NCBI RefSeq assembly: GCF_007744675.1
Contig: NZ_CP036269.1
Coordinates: 744,001 to 808,000, forward strand
Source of the DNA: Gimesia alba
Lineage (GTDB): Bacteria; Planctomycetota; Planctomycetia; Planctomycetales; Planctomycetaceae
Length of the DNA: 64,000 nt
Reading direction: 5' to 3'
Part shown: in pieces, positions 53,186 through 61,713 of the stretch
Layout: every line of letters starts with the position of its first letter
Numbering within the stretch: position 1 is the stretch's first letter
Translations under genes and position numbers: made by a program
The notes under the pieces: generated by a model
What the model was told of the DNA's origin: nothing
What the model saw: the letters and a program-made list of their open reading frames with translations, nothing else
Database searches by the model: none

Positions 53186-53947
53186 ATGTCTAAGTCTCTG
53201 GTGATTTTGATTCTCTTGTGCATACCAATGGTTTGGATTCGATCAGCGTCTACTGAGGAACCGGCAGAGAAGGCATTTCAGGAGCCGAAAACGTATGAGG
53301 ATGCTCGCCGTCTGTCGCATCAAACAGCCGGGTTTAAGAATCTGCAGAAAATCGGGCTGGCGTTGCACAACTATCACGATCTGTTTGGTCAGTTTCCGCC
53401 AGCGGTTCTCTATGCTGCAGATGGGAAAACGCAGCACAGCTGGCGGGTGGAGCTGCTGCCCTTGTTGGGACAGTACGTGGATGGCGCGGAGCCTGTCAGA
53501 CTCAAGTATATGGATCGAGAATTGTATCATGCGGCGATCAAAGCCTGCGGCTATGATATTAACGAATCCTGGGACAGTCCGATGAACCGGAATGTGCTTA
53601 AAACCATGCCGTCCGTCTATCGCCATCCCCGTGACAAACCTGATTCGACTGAGAGTGCTTATTATGCCGTGGTAGGGAAAGGCACTGTCTTTGATCCGGG
53701 TGAGGTGGCTCAATACAATGCCATCAAAGACTGGCCGGCTTCAACATTAATGCTGGCCGAGTCGCGGAGTCGAGCCCCCTGGACGAAACCCGTTGATATT
53801 GCGTACTCAAAAGCTGCGACCGTTCCCCGTTTGGGGGGATTCACGGCGCACGGATATCTGGTTCTGACTGGCGATGGCGGCGTGCATTTTATTTCCGACT
53901 CTGTTTCTCCGAAAGACCTGCGCCTTTATCAGCAAGGACCCGGCTGA
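53186..53947 (+). CDS. DUF1559-like protein with Sec signal instead of prepilin leader
   Basis: A 253-residue protein; ATG 53186 has AGGAGAAATGCAGT upstream. The N-terminus MSKSLVILILLCIPMVWIRS is an ordinary signal peptide, with no FTLIE prepilin motif. The mature part nevertheless has DUF1559 hallmarks: [44 protein letters not shown] and the near-C-terminal LTGDGGVHFISDSVSPKDLR. It is about 60 residues shorter than the four prepilin-type members in this window. It may be a soluble relative that no longer assembles as a pseudopilin. The neighbours give no hint of function. Confidence 0.78.
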   Translation: MSKSLVILILLCIPMVWIRSASTEEPAEKAFQEPKTYEDARRLSHQTAGFKNLQKIGLALHNYHDLFGQFPPAVLYAADGKTQHSWRVELLPLLGQYVDGAEPVRLKYMDRELYHAAIKACGYDINESWDSPMNRNVLKTMPSVYRHPRDKPDSTESAYYAVVGKGTVFDPGEVAQYNAIKDWPASTLMLAESRSRAPWTKPVDIAYSKAATVPRLGGFTAHGYLVLTGDGGVHFISDSVSPKDLRLYQQGPG

Positions 53948-54020
53948 TACCTTTGACATTGTGGGTGTTCCTTTTCGATATTAAATGCAGCAAGCTACTT
54001 CATTACAAAGTGAATCCCGT

Positions 54021-54953
54021 ATGGATACGAAGCATCGCATTGTGATTGCCGGGGGGACCGGGTTTCTGGGGTTGAACCTGGCGCGTTATCTGACTGAGTT
54101 GGATTTTGACGTGGTGTTGTTAGGGCGGCATGCTCCCAAAGCGTCAGGTGCGTGGCGGCATGTCGCCTGGAATGCGCGTTCGGTCGGTTCATGGGTGAAT
54201 GAGCTGGAAAATGCAACAGTGGTTGTGAATCTGGCGGGGCGGACGGTCGACTGTATTAAAACGCCCGATCATTGTGATGAAATTCTGCGGTCGCGCGTGG
54301 AAGCGACGAATGTTTTGGGATTGGCGGTGCGCGAAGTGGAATCGCCGCCACCCGTCTGGGTGCAGATGTCAACAGCACACCGGTATGGTGATCCGCCCGA
54401 GTGCATCTGTGATGAACACTCTGCCTTTGGGTATGGGTTGGCTCCCTTTGTCGCTCAAGAATGGGAGGCGGCATTTGCCCGTGCGGTGCTGCCAGAGATG
54501 CGGCAAGTCATTCTACGGACCAGTTTTGTCATTGGCCGTGACGGCGGTGCCTTGCAGCGATTGGCGAAACTGGTGCGCTGGGGACTGGGAGGCACGGTCG
54601 GCAGTGGCAAACAGGGAATGAGCTGGATTCATGCGCAGGATATGAACCGTCTGTTCTACCGCGCGATCACAGACGAAACAATGCAGGGGGCGTATCTGGC
54701 GACGGCTCCCGAACCGGTTTCGAATGCGGAATTCATGCGTGAATTACGACACGCACTCAAGATGCCGATCGGGCTGCCGGCCGCTGGTTGGATGGTACGG
54801 ATCGGGGCGCCGCTGTTGATGCGAACGGACCCGGAACTGGCGCTGTATGGTCGCTATTGTGTCTCAAGCCGTTTGCGAGACGAGGAGTTTGAATTTTCGT
54901 TTCCCGATCTGACATCGGCGCTGCAGGATCTTTACGGGCCCAAAACGGCGTAG
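54021..54953 (+). CDS. TIGR01777 family epimerase/NAD-binding protein
   Basis: A 310-residue extended short-chain dehydrogenase/reductase-like protein. The Rossmann motif is [16 protein letters not shown], followed by [45 protein letters not shown] and [11 protein letters not shown], all typical of the SDR39U1/TIGR01777 group; the C-terminal 50 residues fit DUF1731. The catalytic Tyr is in the AHRYGD position rather than a clear YxxxK. The start at 54021 places the glycine motif near the N-terminus as usual; 53985 is the next choice. Epimerase-like genes are among the known neighbours of ECF41 sigma factors, and one lies 2.1 kb downstream. Confidence 0.85.
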   Translation: MDTKHRIVIAGGTGFLGLNLARYLTELDFDVVLLGRHAPKASGAWRHVAWNARSVGSWVNELENATVVVNLAGRTVDCIKTPDHCDEILRSRVEATNVLGLAVREVESPPPVWVQMSTAHRYGDPPECICDEHSAFGYGLAPFVAQEWEAAFARAVLPEMRQVILRTSFVIGRDGGALQRLAKLVRWGLGGTVGSGKQGMSWIHAQDMNRLFYRAITDETMQGAYLATAPEPVSNAEFMRELRHALKMPIGLPAAGWMVRIGAPLLMRTDPELALYGRYCVSSRLRDEEFEFSFPDLTSALQDLYGPKTA

Positions 54954-55160
54954 ACGGATTCTGGCTTGTCTGACGCTTCTTCCCATAAAAAACTCAGTCT
55001 GTTTCATTACTGTTGCCCTGTCGAATTACAGGGAATTGCCAAATTCCGGCAGACAGCGGCTTTTTTTTATGTATACTAAGAAAGTCCAGGTTATCTCAAG
55101 TCGACTTGGGCTTTTTAGGAAGCACGTTGATGGATGGAAGCGCTTAAGGAGGGAACCAAT

Positions 55161-55517
55161 ATGTCGATCTGTACTTCGAATCGAGTTTACCTGAAACTAC
55201 CTTTTGATGAATCAGACGCGGCTGAGATGGAGCGTCTGATGGAAGATCTGGGTGACGAATACTTCGGGTCGGAGGATGGCCGCGAGTGGCGGCTGAGGAA
55301 AAGCCATCTGATTTTGACGGTCGTGATTCAGCCTCTGGAACAGGATCAGGCAGAATGTCAGGCCGATCTTGCGGCGTTGGGAGTGGCTCCGACAGAGATT
55401 TTCGATGTCGTTACCGTGAAGGGGTTGAAAGAGTCGGCCGAGTTCTGTCGCCAGGTTGCCGAGCGAATTGCCGCTAATCTGGAGGGGCTCATACAGTTGA
55501 GCATACACACTCGTTGA
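55161..55517 (+). CDS. Conserved-looking small protein, unknown function
   Basis: A 118-residue soluble, acidic protein. ATG 55161 has AAGGAGGGAACCAAT upstream, a strong ribosome site, which rules out the earlier in-frame ATG at 55134. It contains LKLPFDESDAAEMERLMEDL, WRLRKSHLILTVVIQ and AEFCRQVAERIAANLEG. I do not recognise the family. Codon use and ribosome site suggest a real gene. It ends about 30 bases before the ECF41-type promoter of the next gene. Confidence 0.65.
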   Translation: MSICTSNRVYLKLPFDESDAAEMERLMEDLGDEYFGSEDGREWRLRKSHLILTVVIQPLEQDQAECQADLAALGVAPTEIFDVVTVKGLKESAEFCRQVAERIAANLEGLIQLSIHTR

Positions 55518-55546
55518 GTTGTGCGTTGACGGTTTTTTTTGAATCT

Positions 55547-55573
55547 GGTCACATTTTGATCTACTCGCTCGTC
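55547..55573 (+). promoter_or_regulatory. ECF41-type promoter of the decarboxylase-like gene
   Basis: GGTCACA (55547-55553), exactly 16 bases, then CGTC (55570-55573). The published ECF41 target consensus as I recall it is TGTCACA-N16-CGTC, so six of seven and four of four positions match with the right spacing. Transcription would start near 55580, about 35 bases before ATG 55614. Confidence 0.65.
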
Positions 55574-55613
55574 ATACCTGTGAACACACTTTATTTCTCA
55601 CAGGAGTAGACAC

Positions 55614-56126
55614 ATGAGTGAAGTAGACGATCTCAAAGAAATCGACGAGTTTGAAACGCATTATCAGTACGATGGTACCTATTTGAGGGAATTGCTGGCG
55701 CTTTCGCCCGATGGGTATGCGAAATTTGCCGCGTTCCGACCGCTGGCCTATTATCAGGGGAGTCTGGATAAGGAGACCTTCTGGATCGCAAAGCTGGCAA
55801 CGATGCAAGTGGAAGACTGTGGCGAGTGCCTGCAGTTGAATGTGCGGTTTGCGTTAGAAAACGGTATCGCGCGCGAGATCATTGAGGCGGTTTTACAAGG
55901 GGGAGACGGACTTTCGGAGGAACTGCGTGATCTGTATGATTTTGCGGTTCAGGTAGCCAGTTCGCGTGATCTTGATCCGGCGTTGGAAGAACGAATTCAA
56001 TCCCGCCTGAGTCGAACTGCATTGCTGGATTTGGGTGTCTGTATCGCGAGTGCGAAAGTCTTTCCCACGATCAAGCGTGCCGCCGGTTATGCGAACAGCT
56101 GCCGTCTGATCGAAATACAGGTCTGA
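55614..56126 (+). CDS. Carboxymuconolactone decarboxylase/AhpD-like protein
   Basis: A 170-residue all-helical protein of the AhpD-like fold. Cys69 and Cys72 form the redox CxxC in VEDCGECLQLNVRFALENGI, followed by the family pattern EIIEAVLQGG. ATG 55614 has CAGGAG upstream. This family is the commonest neighbour of ECF41 sigma factors, and its gene is the usual target of that sigma factor; here an ECF41-like promoter lies in front and the sigma gene follows. The natural order is interrupted only by the IS element 34 bases after its stop. A redox or detoxifying role is plausible; the substrate is unknown. Confidence 0.82.
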   Translation: MSEVDDLKEIDEFETHYQYDGTYLRELLALSPDGYAKFAAFRPLAYYQGSLDKETFWIAKLATMQVEDCGECLQLNVRFALENGIAREIIEAVLQGGDGLSEELRDLYDFAVQVASSRDLDPALEERIQSRLSRTALLDLGVCIASAKVFPTIKRAAGYANSCRLIEIQV

Positions 56127-56168
56127 CCAATTCCAAGTCTTATAGAAAAAGAATGTCTAGAGGGCATC

Positions 56169-56618
56169 TCAAAACCTTTTTAATAGTGTAAATAAACACC
56201 CAAGAATTACAAAGCTTTCGTAGAGGTAATCGTGATATTCCCAGCGCGTGACAATGCGACGATAGTTGTGGAGCCAGGCAATACTGCGTTCCACAATCCA
56301 ACGTCGTTTGAAGCGTGGAAGCTTTCGACCATCTTGCGTCGGCGGTTTGACTCTCGATTTTCGATGCGGGCAGATCAGATCGATATTCTTTTCCATCAGC
56401 CGTTTGCGCAACGAGTCCGAATCGGCGGCTTTGTCATAAACAAGTCGCTCGGGTTGTCGATTTTGCAATGTGATTTTTTCAAGCAGCGGTTCGATCAGCT
56501 TGACTTCGCTACGACGGGCCGATTCTGTGTCGATCGCCACAGGTGTCCCGTGACGATCGACAAAAATCATGACCTTTGTGCCTTTGCCACGACGAGTCGG
56601 GCCAACTCTTCTACCCCT
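56169..56618 (-). CDS. IS5-family transposase, second frame (ORFB)
   Basis: Read in the -1 frame from the slippery run at 56618, this gives RGRRVGPTRRGKGTKVMIFV followed by DRHGTPVAID, the usual IS427-group sequence across the junction. It carries the second catalytic Asp in LVYDKAADSD and the Glu in RWIVERSIAWLHNYRR, so the DDE triad is complete when joined to ORFA. An ATG at 56570 could start a separate 133-residue product, but that would lack the residues before MIFVD. The frame ends close to the left end of the element. Confidence 0.85.
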   Translation of the reverse strand, partial: RGRRVGPTRRGKGTKVMIFVDRHGTPVAIDTESARRSEVKLIEPLLEKITLQNRQPERLVYDKAADSDSLRKRLMEKNIDLICPHRKSRVKPPTQDGRKLPRFKRRWIVERSIAWLHNYRRIVTRWEYHDYLYESFVILGCLFTLLKRF

Positions 56619-57013
56619 TTTTTTGCCGAGGCAAAAGTGCCATCAGCAAAGGTTTCCGAGAAATCAATCTGGCCAGCATCATCCATTCGTTCCAAGATGA
56701 TTTGCCAGGCAGATAAGAGCCGCCCTTCGATCGTCCATTGCTGGAAACGTCGATGGCACGTCGCTTTTGAGGGATACTCTCTTGGTAAATCTTTCCATCG
56801 TGCTCCTGTCACCAAAATCCAGAGAATGCCTTCCAGGCAATCTCGTGGATGGGCTTTTGGACGTCCTCCCTTTTTGGAAGGGGGAGTCCAGGGAAACAGT
56901 TTTGCGACTAAAGACCATTGTTTATCGGTCAAAACGACCGGGCGTTCCGTCCTGGACGCTGTTTTTGTGGAAACCCGTTTTCGTTTGGGCCACCAGACCA
57001 GCGTCATATACAT
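56567..57013 (-). CDS. IS5-family transposase, first frame (ORFA)
   Basis: This 148-codon frame encodes the N-terminal half: TDKQWSLVAKLFPWTPPSKK, then GGRPKAHPRDCLEGILWILV, ARWKDLPREYPSKATCHRRF and the first catalytic Asp in FADGTFASAKK. It ends at a stop overlapping the start of the second frame by four bases, but the useful junction is earlier. A run of seven A followed by four G on the minus strand (56624-56614) is a -1 slippery site: after GCA AAA AAA the ribosome can step back and continue AGG GGT AGA, giving a fused product of about 281 residues. Without the shift the product has an unrelated 16-residue tail. Confidence 0.88.
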   Translation of the reverse strand: MYMTLVWWPKRKRVSTKTASRTERPVVLTDKQWSLVAKLFPWTPPSKKGGRPKAHPRDCLEGILWILVTGARWKDLPREYPSKATCHRRFQQWTIEGRLLSAWQIILERMDDAGQIDFSETFADGTFASAKKGVEELARLVVAKAQRS

Positions 57014-57100
57014 AAGAAATTCTCCTTTCAGGAGAACACTTCATGCAAAAGACGCGCCAAACCGTTCACTTTTTTTGACGTTATGAGACAACCTCTAGTT

Positions 57101-57988
57101 GTGAATTCTTCCATTGCGTTAGAGACGTTTGAAACGTATCGCGAATCGATGCTGGGTCTGGCGTATCGGATGACCGGTTCGCGGGTCGAAGCGGAAGACA
57201 TCGTGCAGGAAGCGTGTCTGAAATGGCTGGATGTTGATCACGCGGCGATTCAAGTGCCGCGGGCCTGGCTGATGAAAGTGACCACGCGGCTGGCGCTGGA
57301 TTATCTGAAAAGCGCCCGGGTACAGCGGATGTCGTATGTGGGGCCCTGGTTGCCAGAGCCTTATCTGGCAGATGAGAATACGCCGGCAGAGGAACTGGAG
57401 CTGGACGAATCGATTTCGATGGCGCTATTGGTATTGCTGGATCAGCTCTCGCCGGCCGAGCGGGCCAGTTATATTTTGCACGATCTGTTTCAGTATCGTT
57501 TTAACGAGATTGGAGAGATTCTGGAGCGGAGTGAAAGTTCCTGTCGCAAACTGGCGAGTCGGGCTCGCGCGAAGTTGGGGTCAAAACATCTGAAATCTGA
57601 ACAGAGTCGCGACGAGCATCTGCAATTGCTGGCAGCATTTTCGGAGGCAGTGAAACGGGGCGAGACGGAAGAACTGGTATCACTGTTAAAAGAAGATGCG
57701 ACATTCATTTCCGACGGGGGCGGCAAAGCGATTGCCGCGCGCAAGGTGGTTTGCGGGGCCGCTCTGATTACCCGGTTCTTTATGAAAGCGGTACGTCCCG
57801 CATTCATCGCAGGGGCAGAAGAGGACGTCCGAGTGGAGATGTCCTGGTTCAACGGCGCTCCCGGATTGATCATCTATCAGGCGGGTGTGCCGGTTTCAGC
57901 CTATCAGTTTGAAGTGGAACAGAACAAAATCTGCGGTATTTACGCCCTGCGAAATCCGGACAAATTAACGTTTTTTGTGGGCCGTTGA
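57101..57988 (+). CDS. ECF41-type sigma factor with fused SnoaL-like domain
   Basis: A 295-residue sigma factor. Region 2 contains AYRMTGSRVEAEDIVQEACL; the linker has WLPEPYL; region 4 has SPAERASYILHDLFQYRFNEI and SRARAKL; the C-terminal SnoaL-like domain has DGGGK and the protein closes NPDKLTFFVGR. WLPEP, DGGGK and NPDKL are the diagnostic ECF41 motifs, and the C-terminal domain controls activity in place of an anti-sigma factor. GTG 57101 is chosen as the ancestral start because ATG 57083 lies inside the terminal repeat of the IS element; either may be used now, and neither has a clear ribosome site. Removing the IS would put this gene 36 bases after the decarboxylase-like gene. Confidence 0.9.
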   Translation: MNSSIALETFETYRESMLGLAYRMTGSRVEAEDIVQEACLKWLDVDHAAIQVPRAWLMKVTTRLALDYLKSARVQRMSYVGPWLPEPYLADENTPAEELELDESISMALLVLLDQLSPAERASYILHDLFQYRFNEIGEILERSESSCRKLASRARAKLGSKHLKSEQSRDEHLQLLAAFSEAVKRGETEELVSLLKEDATFISDGGGKAIAARKVVCGAALITRFFMKAVRPAFIAGAEEDVRVEMSWFNGAPGLIIYQAGVPVSAYQFEVEQNKICGIYALRNPDKLTFFVGR

Positions 57989-58252
57989 TGTTTCGGAAAG
58001 CCCTTATTTCTTCAGGGGAAAAGCCGTCCAGTGGGGATTGATAAATCAAAGAATGTACATGTGTAAATACACATTGATCTTTTGTTCTGAATATACATTT
58101 TTTTATATGTCTTTTTTATTAAATAAAGGTAAAAATTATAGGCGTTGCTATACGGAGCGTGTTAAAATTAGACATGATGGGGTTTTACTCTATTAACGAA
58201 GAAATTTCCTGCCTGATTTCCTTCCTATTTTATTCACTCCGGAGCGTGTCTT

Positions 58253-59239
58253 ATGTTGAAATTATTAAGTAAGCGACGAGGGTTTACCCTCATTGAATTG
58301 CTTGTTGTGATTGCGATTATTGCGATTCTGATTGCACTGTTGTTGCCCGCTGTCCAGCAGGCACGCGAAGCAGCTCGGCGTTCGACCTGTAAAAACAATA
58401 TGAAGCAGATCGGGCTGGCACTGCATAATTACCACGATACGTTTCGCGCTTTTCCTATTGGTTCTCAAACGTCTTATTATCGGGCCAACTGGCGATCTTC
58501 GATTTTGCCTTATCTTGACCAGGCCCCCGCTTACAATCAGTTGACTCAAAAAGCGCATTCTCAGCACGGCTTTGCTTCCGGGAATGGGAATTCGGCCTCT
58601 GGTTACAATACCGAAAACGCTGTACTGAATAATTTCTATGTGCCCGTTTATAAATGTCCTTCGAGTACTGCTGACGCATTTTATACAGGTGGCAGCCCGG
58701 TTTCGAATAATGGAAAAACGTCGCCGAATGCCGCACTGGGTACAGAGACCGGGATGACGATGGACTATGTAGGCATCAGCGGTTCTTATTCTGGCGTTGC
58801 TCCATTCAACACAAAATGTGGCAGTACCGTCTATGGCGGAAACTGGTGTAACAGCGGTCTGATGATGATCGCAGATTCTGCCCGGATGCGTGATTGTAAA
58901 GACGGGACTTCGAATACCATGATCATCGGCGAAGATTCCGGTCTGGTCGATAACAAAGATTATCGGAGTAATTATTATGGTGGCTGGGCCGGTCATCTGG
59001 GGCTCTCAGGCTGGGGAACTGGTGTGAATACCATTCGCTACAACCCTAATCCGCCGACAGCACCTACCGGGGGAAATCAAACCTACACGCCGAATAACCC
59101 GCTAACTTCAGAGCACGTGGGAGGCATTCATGGCTTACTGGCAGACGGAGCCGTTCGATTCATTTCGAATAATGTCGATATCGAAACACTCCGCCGGTTA
59201 GGTATGAAAAATGATAATCTGGTCCTCGGCGAATTCTAA
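58253..59239 (+). CDS. DUF1559 domain protein with prepilin-type leader
   Basis: A 328-residue protein starting [19 protein letters not shown] with the prepilin cleavage point Gly-Phe, then [20 protein letters not shown] and [13 protein letters not shown]. The C-terminal part has [20 protein letters not shown] and ends VLGEF. GGAG lies 12 bases before the ATG. It opens a rightward block with two lipoprotein genes and a second DUF1559 gene, an arrangement like that at 13381-17101. The AT-rich 260 bases before it should hold the promoter, which I cannot place. A pseudopilin-like role is presumed. Confidence 0.88.
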   Translation: MLKLLSKRRGFTLIELLVVIAIIAILIALLLPAVQQAREAARRSTCKNNMKQIGLALHNYHDTFRAFPIGSQTSYYRANWRSSILPYLDQAPAYNQLTQKAHSQHGFASGNGNSASGYNTENAVLNNFYVPVYKCPSSTADAFYTGGSPVSNNGKTSPNAALGTETGMTMDYVGISGSYSGVAPFNTKCGSTVYGGNWCNSGLMMIADSARMRDCKDGTSNTMIIGEDSGLVDNKDYRSNYYGGWAGHLGLSGWGTGVNTIRYNPNPPTAPTGGNQTYTPNNPLTSEHVGGIHGLLADGAVRFISNNVDIETLRRLGMKNDNLVLGEF

Positions 59240-59288
59240 TTCACGGCACCGATCAGCATTGTAATGAGCATTCAAATTGTAAACGATG

Positions 59289-59326
59289 GCCGATGTGTTT
59301 TTCTGAATGCATCGGCTGTTTGTTTT
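59289..59326 (+). terminator. Hairpin and T-rich tail between DUF1559 and lipoprotein genes
   Basis: GCCGATG (59289-59295) pairs with CATCGGC (59310-59316) and is followed by TGTTTGTTTT. It lies 49 bases after the DUF1559 stop and about 30 before the next ATG, the same position as the hairpins at 13815 and 16079. Confidence 0.6.
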
Positions 59327-59354
59327 AGAGAATTCAATGTAGGGAGAAGACGGA

Positions 59355-59837
59355 ATGTCGTTTTATTTTAGCAGTTCTCAAGGGACTCGAATTTCAAATT
59401 CTGCGATAGAACAGAAGCACCTGCGTGCATTGATATTCCCAATGGTATGTGTGTTCTTCGTCTGTATCTTCAGTGGCTGCGGAGGTGGTGCGGAGACGGT
59501 TCCTTCAGGGACGGCCAGTGGAACGGTCAAACTGGATGGCAAACCACTTTCCCAGGCGCGGATCAATTTCGTGTCCTCGACGACCGGGGCCGGGGTTTAT
59601 GCTGACTTGCAGTCAGATGGTTCGTATGAATTGCCGAACGCGATTCCTGAAGGCGACTACCGCGTCTTTTTCACATCTGCGGGACTGGGTGATGCACCGC
59701 CTTCGGAATCAGGGAATCCGGAACAGAAAGACGCACTCAAGGATGTGCCCAAGAAATATCAGAGTGAACAGTCGACCGACTTGCAGGCACTGATCAAAGA
59801 GGGCGAAAATACATTCGACTTTGATCTGAAACCATAA
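59355..59837 (+). CDS. Small lipoprotein with carboxypeptidase-regulatory-like domain
   Basis: A 160-residue protein with a long N-terminal signal region (hydrophobic FPMVCVFFVCIFSG, lipobox FSGC followed by GGG). ATG 59355 has GGGAGAAGACGGA upstream. The mature part has the beta-sandwich pattern ASGTVKLDGKPLSQARINFV, then DLQSDGSYELPNAIPEGDYR and a closing ENTFDFDL. The N-terminal 28 residues before the hydrophobic stretch are unusual for a lipoprotein, so a start at a later Met is possible (MVCVFF), though no ribosome site is seen there. It is paired with the DUF1559 gene before it. Confidence 0.8.
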   Translation: MSFYFSSSQGTRISNSAIEQKHLRALIFPMVCVFFVCIFSGCGGGAETVPSGTASGTVKLDGKPLSQARINFVSSTTGAGVYADLQSDGSYELPNAIPEGDYRVFFTSAGLGDAPPSESGNPEQKDALKDVPKKYQSEQSTDLQALIKEGENTFDFDLKP

Positions 59838-60201
59838 ACAGTTTATGAGCCGTTTTTTGAATCGCTTTCACTTCTGCTGGTGTATTGCATGTGCTAATGC
59901 TTAAGGTCTTCAACGACTTAGAATCACGTTGTCGTTATGTGCTAATCTACAGTTGACACAGGGGTGGTTGGCTAATTACGTTTAAAGTGCGGCAGGAAAA
60001 TTTGTATCGATTTTCCTGCCTGATTGATTTTCAAGCGATACTAAATCGCTTATTCTATGTTAAATGAATAAGACAAAAGTGTGGTAAAGATACTGAGAGT
60101 TTGATTCCCTCCTATTCCTACCTCTACTCCGTCCCGAGTTTGTTGGGTGAGCCTACGCGAACCTGCCCCTAACCTTCCCGATTGTTTTTTGCAGGCACAA
60201 T
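59838..60201 (+). other. Intergenic region with one terminator-like hairpin
   Basis: A 364-base gap between two lipoprotein genes. It holds a perfect 11-base stem, GGCAGGAAAAT (59991-60001) with ATTTTCCTGCC (60010-60020), followed by TGATTGATTTTC, which probably ends the preceding transcript. A TTGACA at 59953 has no good partner. The second half is pyrimidine-rich and shows nothing I recognise. Confidence 0.55.
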
Positions 60202-60645
60202 ATGTTTCTTTCTTTGCGCTCGACTCATTTTGCGCTCGTTTTCTGTACGTTGACCCTTTGCGGCTGTTTTGGCGGCTCGGCGGAACAGATTGAACGAGCT
60301 ACGGTTTCAGGAACTGTCACATTGGATGGGAAGCCGCTTCCCGAGGGGAGTATTCAATTTATCCCTGACGTGGATGCCTCCGGCAAGCCGCTGCGTGGCA
60401 AAGCCGTGCAGGCTCAGATTACCGAAGGGGCTTATCGCCTGGAAGCTGGCCAGGGCCCCACAGTGGGCATGAATCAGGTTCTGATCAATGCATCAAAGAA
60501 AACGGGGAAATTCCAGGAATCTGACGGTCAGAAAACAGAGATCCTGAAGCAGTATCTTCCCGCGAAATACAATACGAACTCCACGCTGAAGTATGACATC
60601 AAAACCGGCGAAAACACCGCCGACTTCGCGCTGGAATCGAAATAA
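60202..60645 (+). CDS. Small lipoprotein with carboxypeptidase-regulatory-like domain
   Basis: A 147-residue lipoprotein. The signal peptide ends LTLCGC (lipobox), followed by FGGS. The mature part is VSGTVTLDGKPLPEGSIQFI, then QAQITEGAYRLEAGQGPTVG and a closing ENTADFAL, the same fold as the genes at 13381, 15531 and 59355. It lies 67 bases before a DUF1559 gene with no hairpin between, unlike the other pairs, where the DUF1559 gene comes first. No function is known; association with DUF1559 genes suggests a shared envelope structure. Confidence 0.82.
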   Translation: MFLSLRSTHFALVFCTLTLCGCFGGSAEQIERATVSGTVTLDGKPLPEGSIQFIPDVDASGKPLRGKAVQAQITEGAYRLEAGQGPTVGMNQVLINASKKTGKFQESDGQKTEILKQYLPAKYNTNSTLKYDIKTGENTADFALESK

Positions 60646-60712
60646 CGTGTTGCTTGAGTCGTTTATCGATCTCAGTAAGTCTTCTTTTTCTCTATATGGA
60701 TAAATCAAAACT

Positions 60713-61648
60713 ATGAAAGCATTATTTCTGAAGCGTCGTCAGGGATTTACGTTGATTGAATTGCTGGTGGTGATTGCCATCATCGCGATTCTGATCGCTC
60801 TGCTGTTACCGGCAGTGCAGCAGGCACGGGAAGCAGCCCGTCGTTCGACCTGCAAGAATAATCTGAAGCAGATCGGTCTGGCACTACATAATTATCACGA
60901 TACATTTCGGACGTTTCCTCCCGCTACCGTGCGTCGTCAGGGAGCCACCACCGAATGGGAAACCAGCATGATCAGCTGGCAAGCCCGGATTTTACCTTAC
61001 ATGGACCAGGCGCCCCTGTTCAATCAGATTGACTGGAGCGTTGAGCCGGGACGATCGGGAACCCCCAATACCGATGCCCGGAAAGTGGAATTGCCCGCTT
61101 ATCGCTGTCCCAGCGATCCGGGTGACCGTGGTAAGACGGGACAGTCTGATTACGGTCCGACGAACTATGTCACGAGTACTGCTGACACGGGAAGTTATGC
61201 GGCCGGAGGGAGCACCTATCAGAACAATGGTCGTTCTGTGATGTTCCTGAACAGTAAGACGCAACTCAAGGATATCGAAGACGGCAGCTCGAACACGATG
61301 CTGGTGGCAGAGTGTGTCGTGGGCCATCCTCATTCCAACGTCAACGCCACTTCCGGAACAGTCTGTACGGGAACCGCCGACCAGAAACGCCGCGGTTATT
61401 CCTGGTTCTACGGACGTGAGATGTGGTCGTGGAGCTATACGACTCTGATCGGTCCCAACTCCGATTTACAGGAGTGTGCTTCAAGCACCGGTGGAACATC
61501 ACTGCTGGGAGCCCGCAGTAAACACGTGGGTGGCGTTCACACGCTGCTGGGTGATGGTCGTGTTCGCTTTGTCTCTGAAAACATTCACCTCGGAACCTGG
61601 CAGGATCTGGGGAATAAAGCGGATGGTAACGTGATCGGAGAGTTCTAA
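60713..61648 (+). CDS. DUF1559 domain protein with prepilin-type leader
   Basis: A 311-residue protein starting [20 protein letters not shown], with the Gly-Phe prepilin cleavage point, then [20 protein letters not shown] and [14 protein letters not shown]. The C-terminal block is [20 protein letters not shown] and it ends VIGEF. It is the last gene of the block and is followed by a strong terminator. It is most like the copy at 58253 in the leader region, but the middle differs, as usual for the family. No ribosome site is obvious before ATG 60713. Confidence 0.88.
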   Translation: MKALFLKRRQGFTLIELLVVIAIIAILIALLLPAVQQAREAARRSTCKNNLKQIGLALHNYHDTFRTFPPATVRRQGATTEWETSMISWQARILPYMDQAPLFNQIDWSVEPGRSGTPNTDARKVELPAYRCPSDPGDRGKTGQSDYGPTNYVTSTADTGSYAAGGSTYQNNGRSVMFLNSKTQLKDIEDGSSNTMLVAECVVGHPHSNVNATSGTVCTGTADQKRRGYSWFYGREMWSWSYTTLIGPNSDLQECASSTGGTSLLGARSKHVGGVHTLLGDGRVRFVSENIHLGTWQDLGNKADGNVIGEF

Positions 61649-61679
61649 TCGCAGACTGATTTGAATTCAGAACAAATAG

Positions 61680-61713
61680 AAACGGCCAGCGAACTGGTAT
61701 TCGCTGGCCGTTT
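61680..61713 (+). terminator. Strong intrinsic terminator after the DUF1559 block
   Basis: AACGGCCAGCGA (61681-61692) and TCGCTGGCCGTT (61701-61712) form a perfect 12-base stem with an 8-base loop; T continues as TTCTTTTA. It starts 32 bases after the stop of the 60713 gene. Confidence 0.92.

Larger units (their letters stand above)
56160..57095 (-). mobile_element. IS5-family insertion sequence (IS427-like)
   Basis: About 936 bases with imperfect terminal inverted repeats: the left end GAGGGCATCTCAAAAC and the complement of the right end GAGGTTGTCTCATAAC match in 12 of 16 positions. CTAG flanks both sides (56157-56160 and 57095-57098), so the target duplication is TA or CTAG depending on where the palindrome is split. 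It encodes one transposase split over two frames. The ribosome site of the transposase (complement of 57022-57026) lies in a 7-base hairpin (57020-57026 with 57030-57036), a layout that limits translation from outside transcripts. All catalytic residues are present, so the copy may be active. Confidence 0.9.

Noticed and set aside
56570-57013. Treating the transposase as a decayed pseudogene because of the two frames
   Set aside because: The frames join exactly at a seven-A slippery run and give a full DDE protein, as is normal in this IS group.
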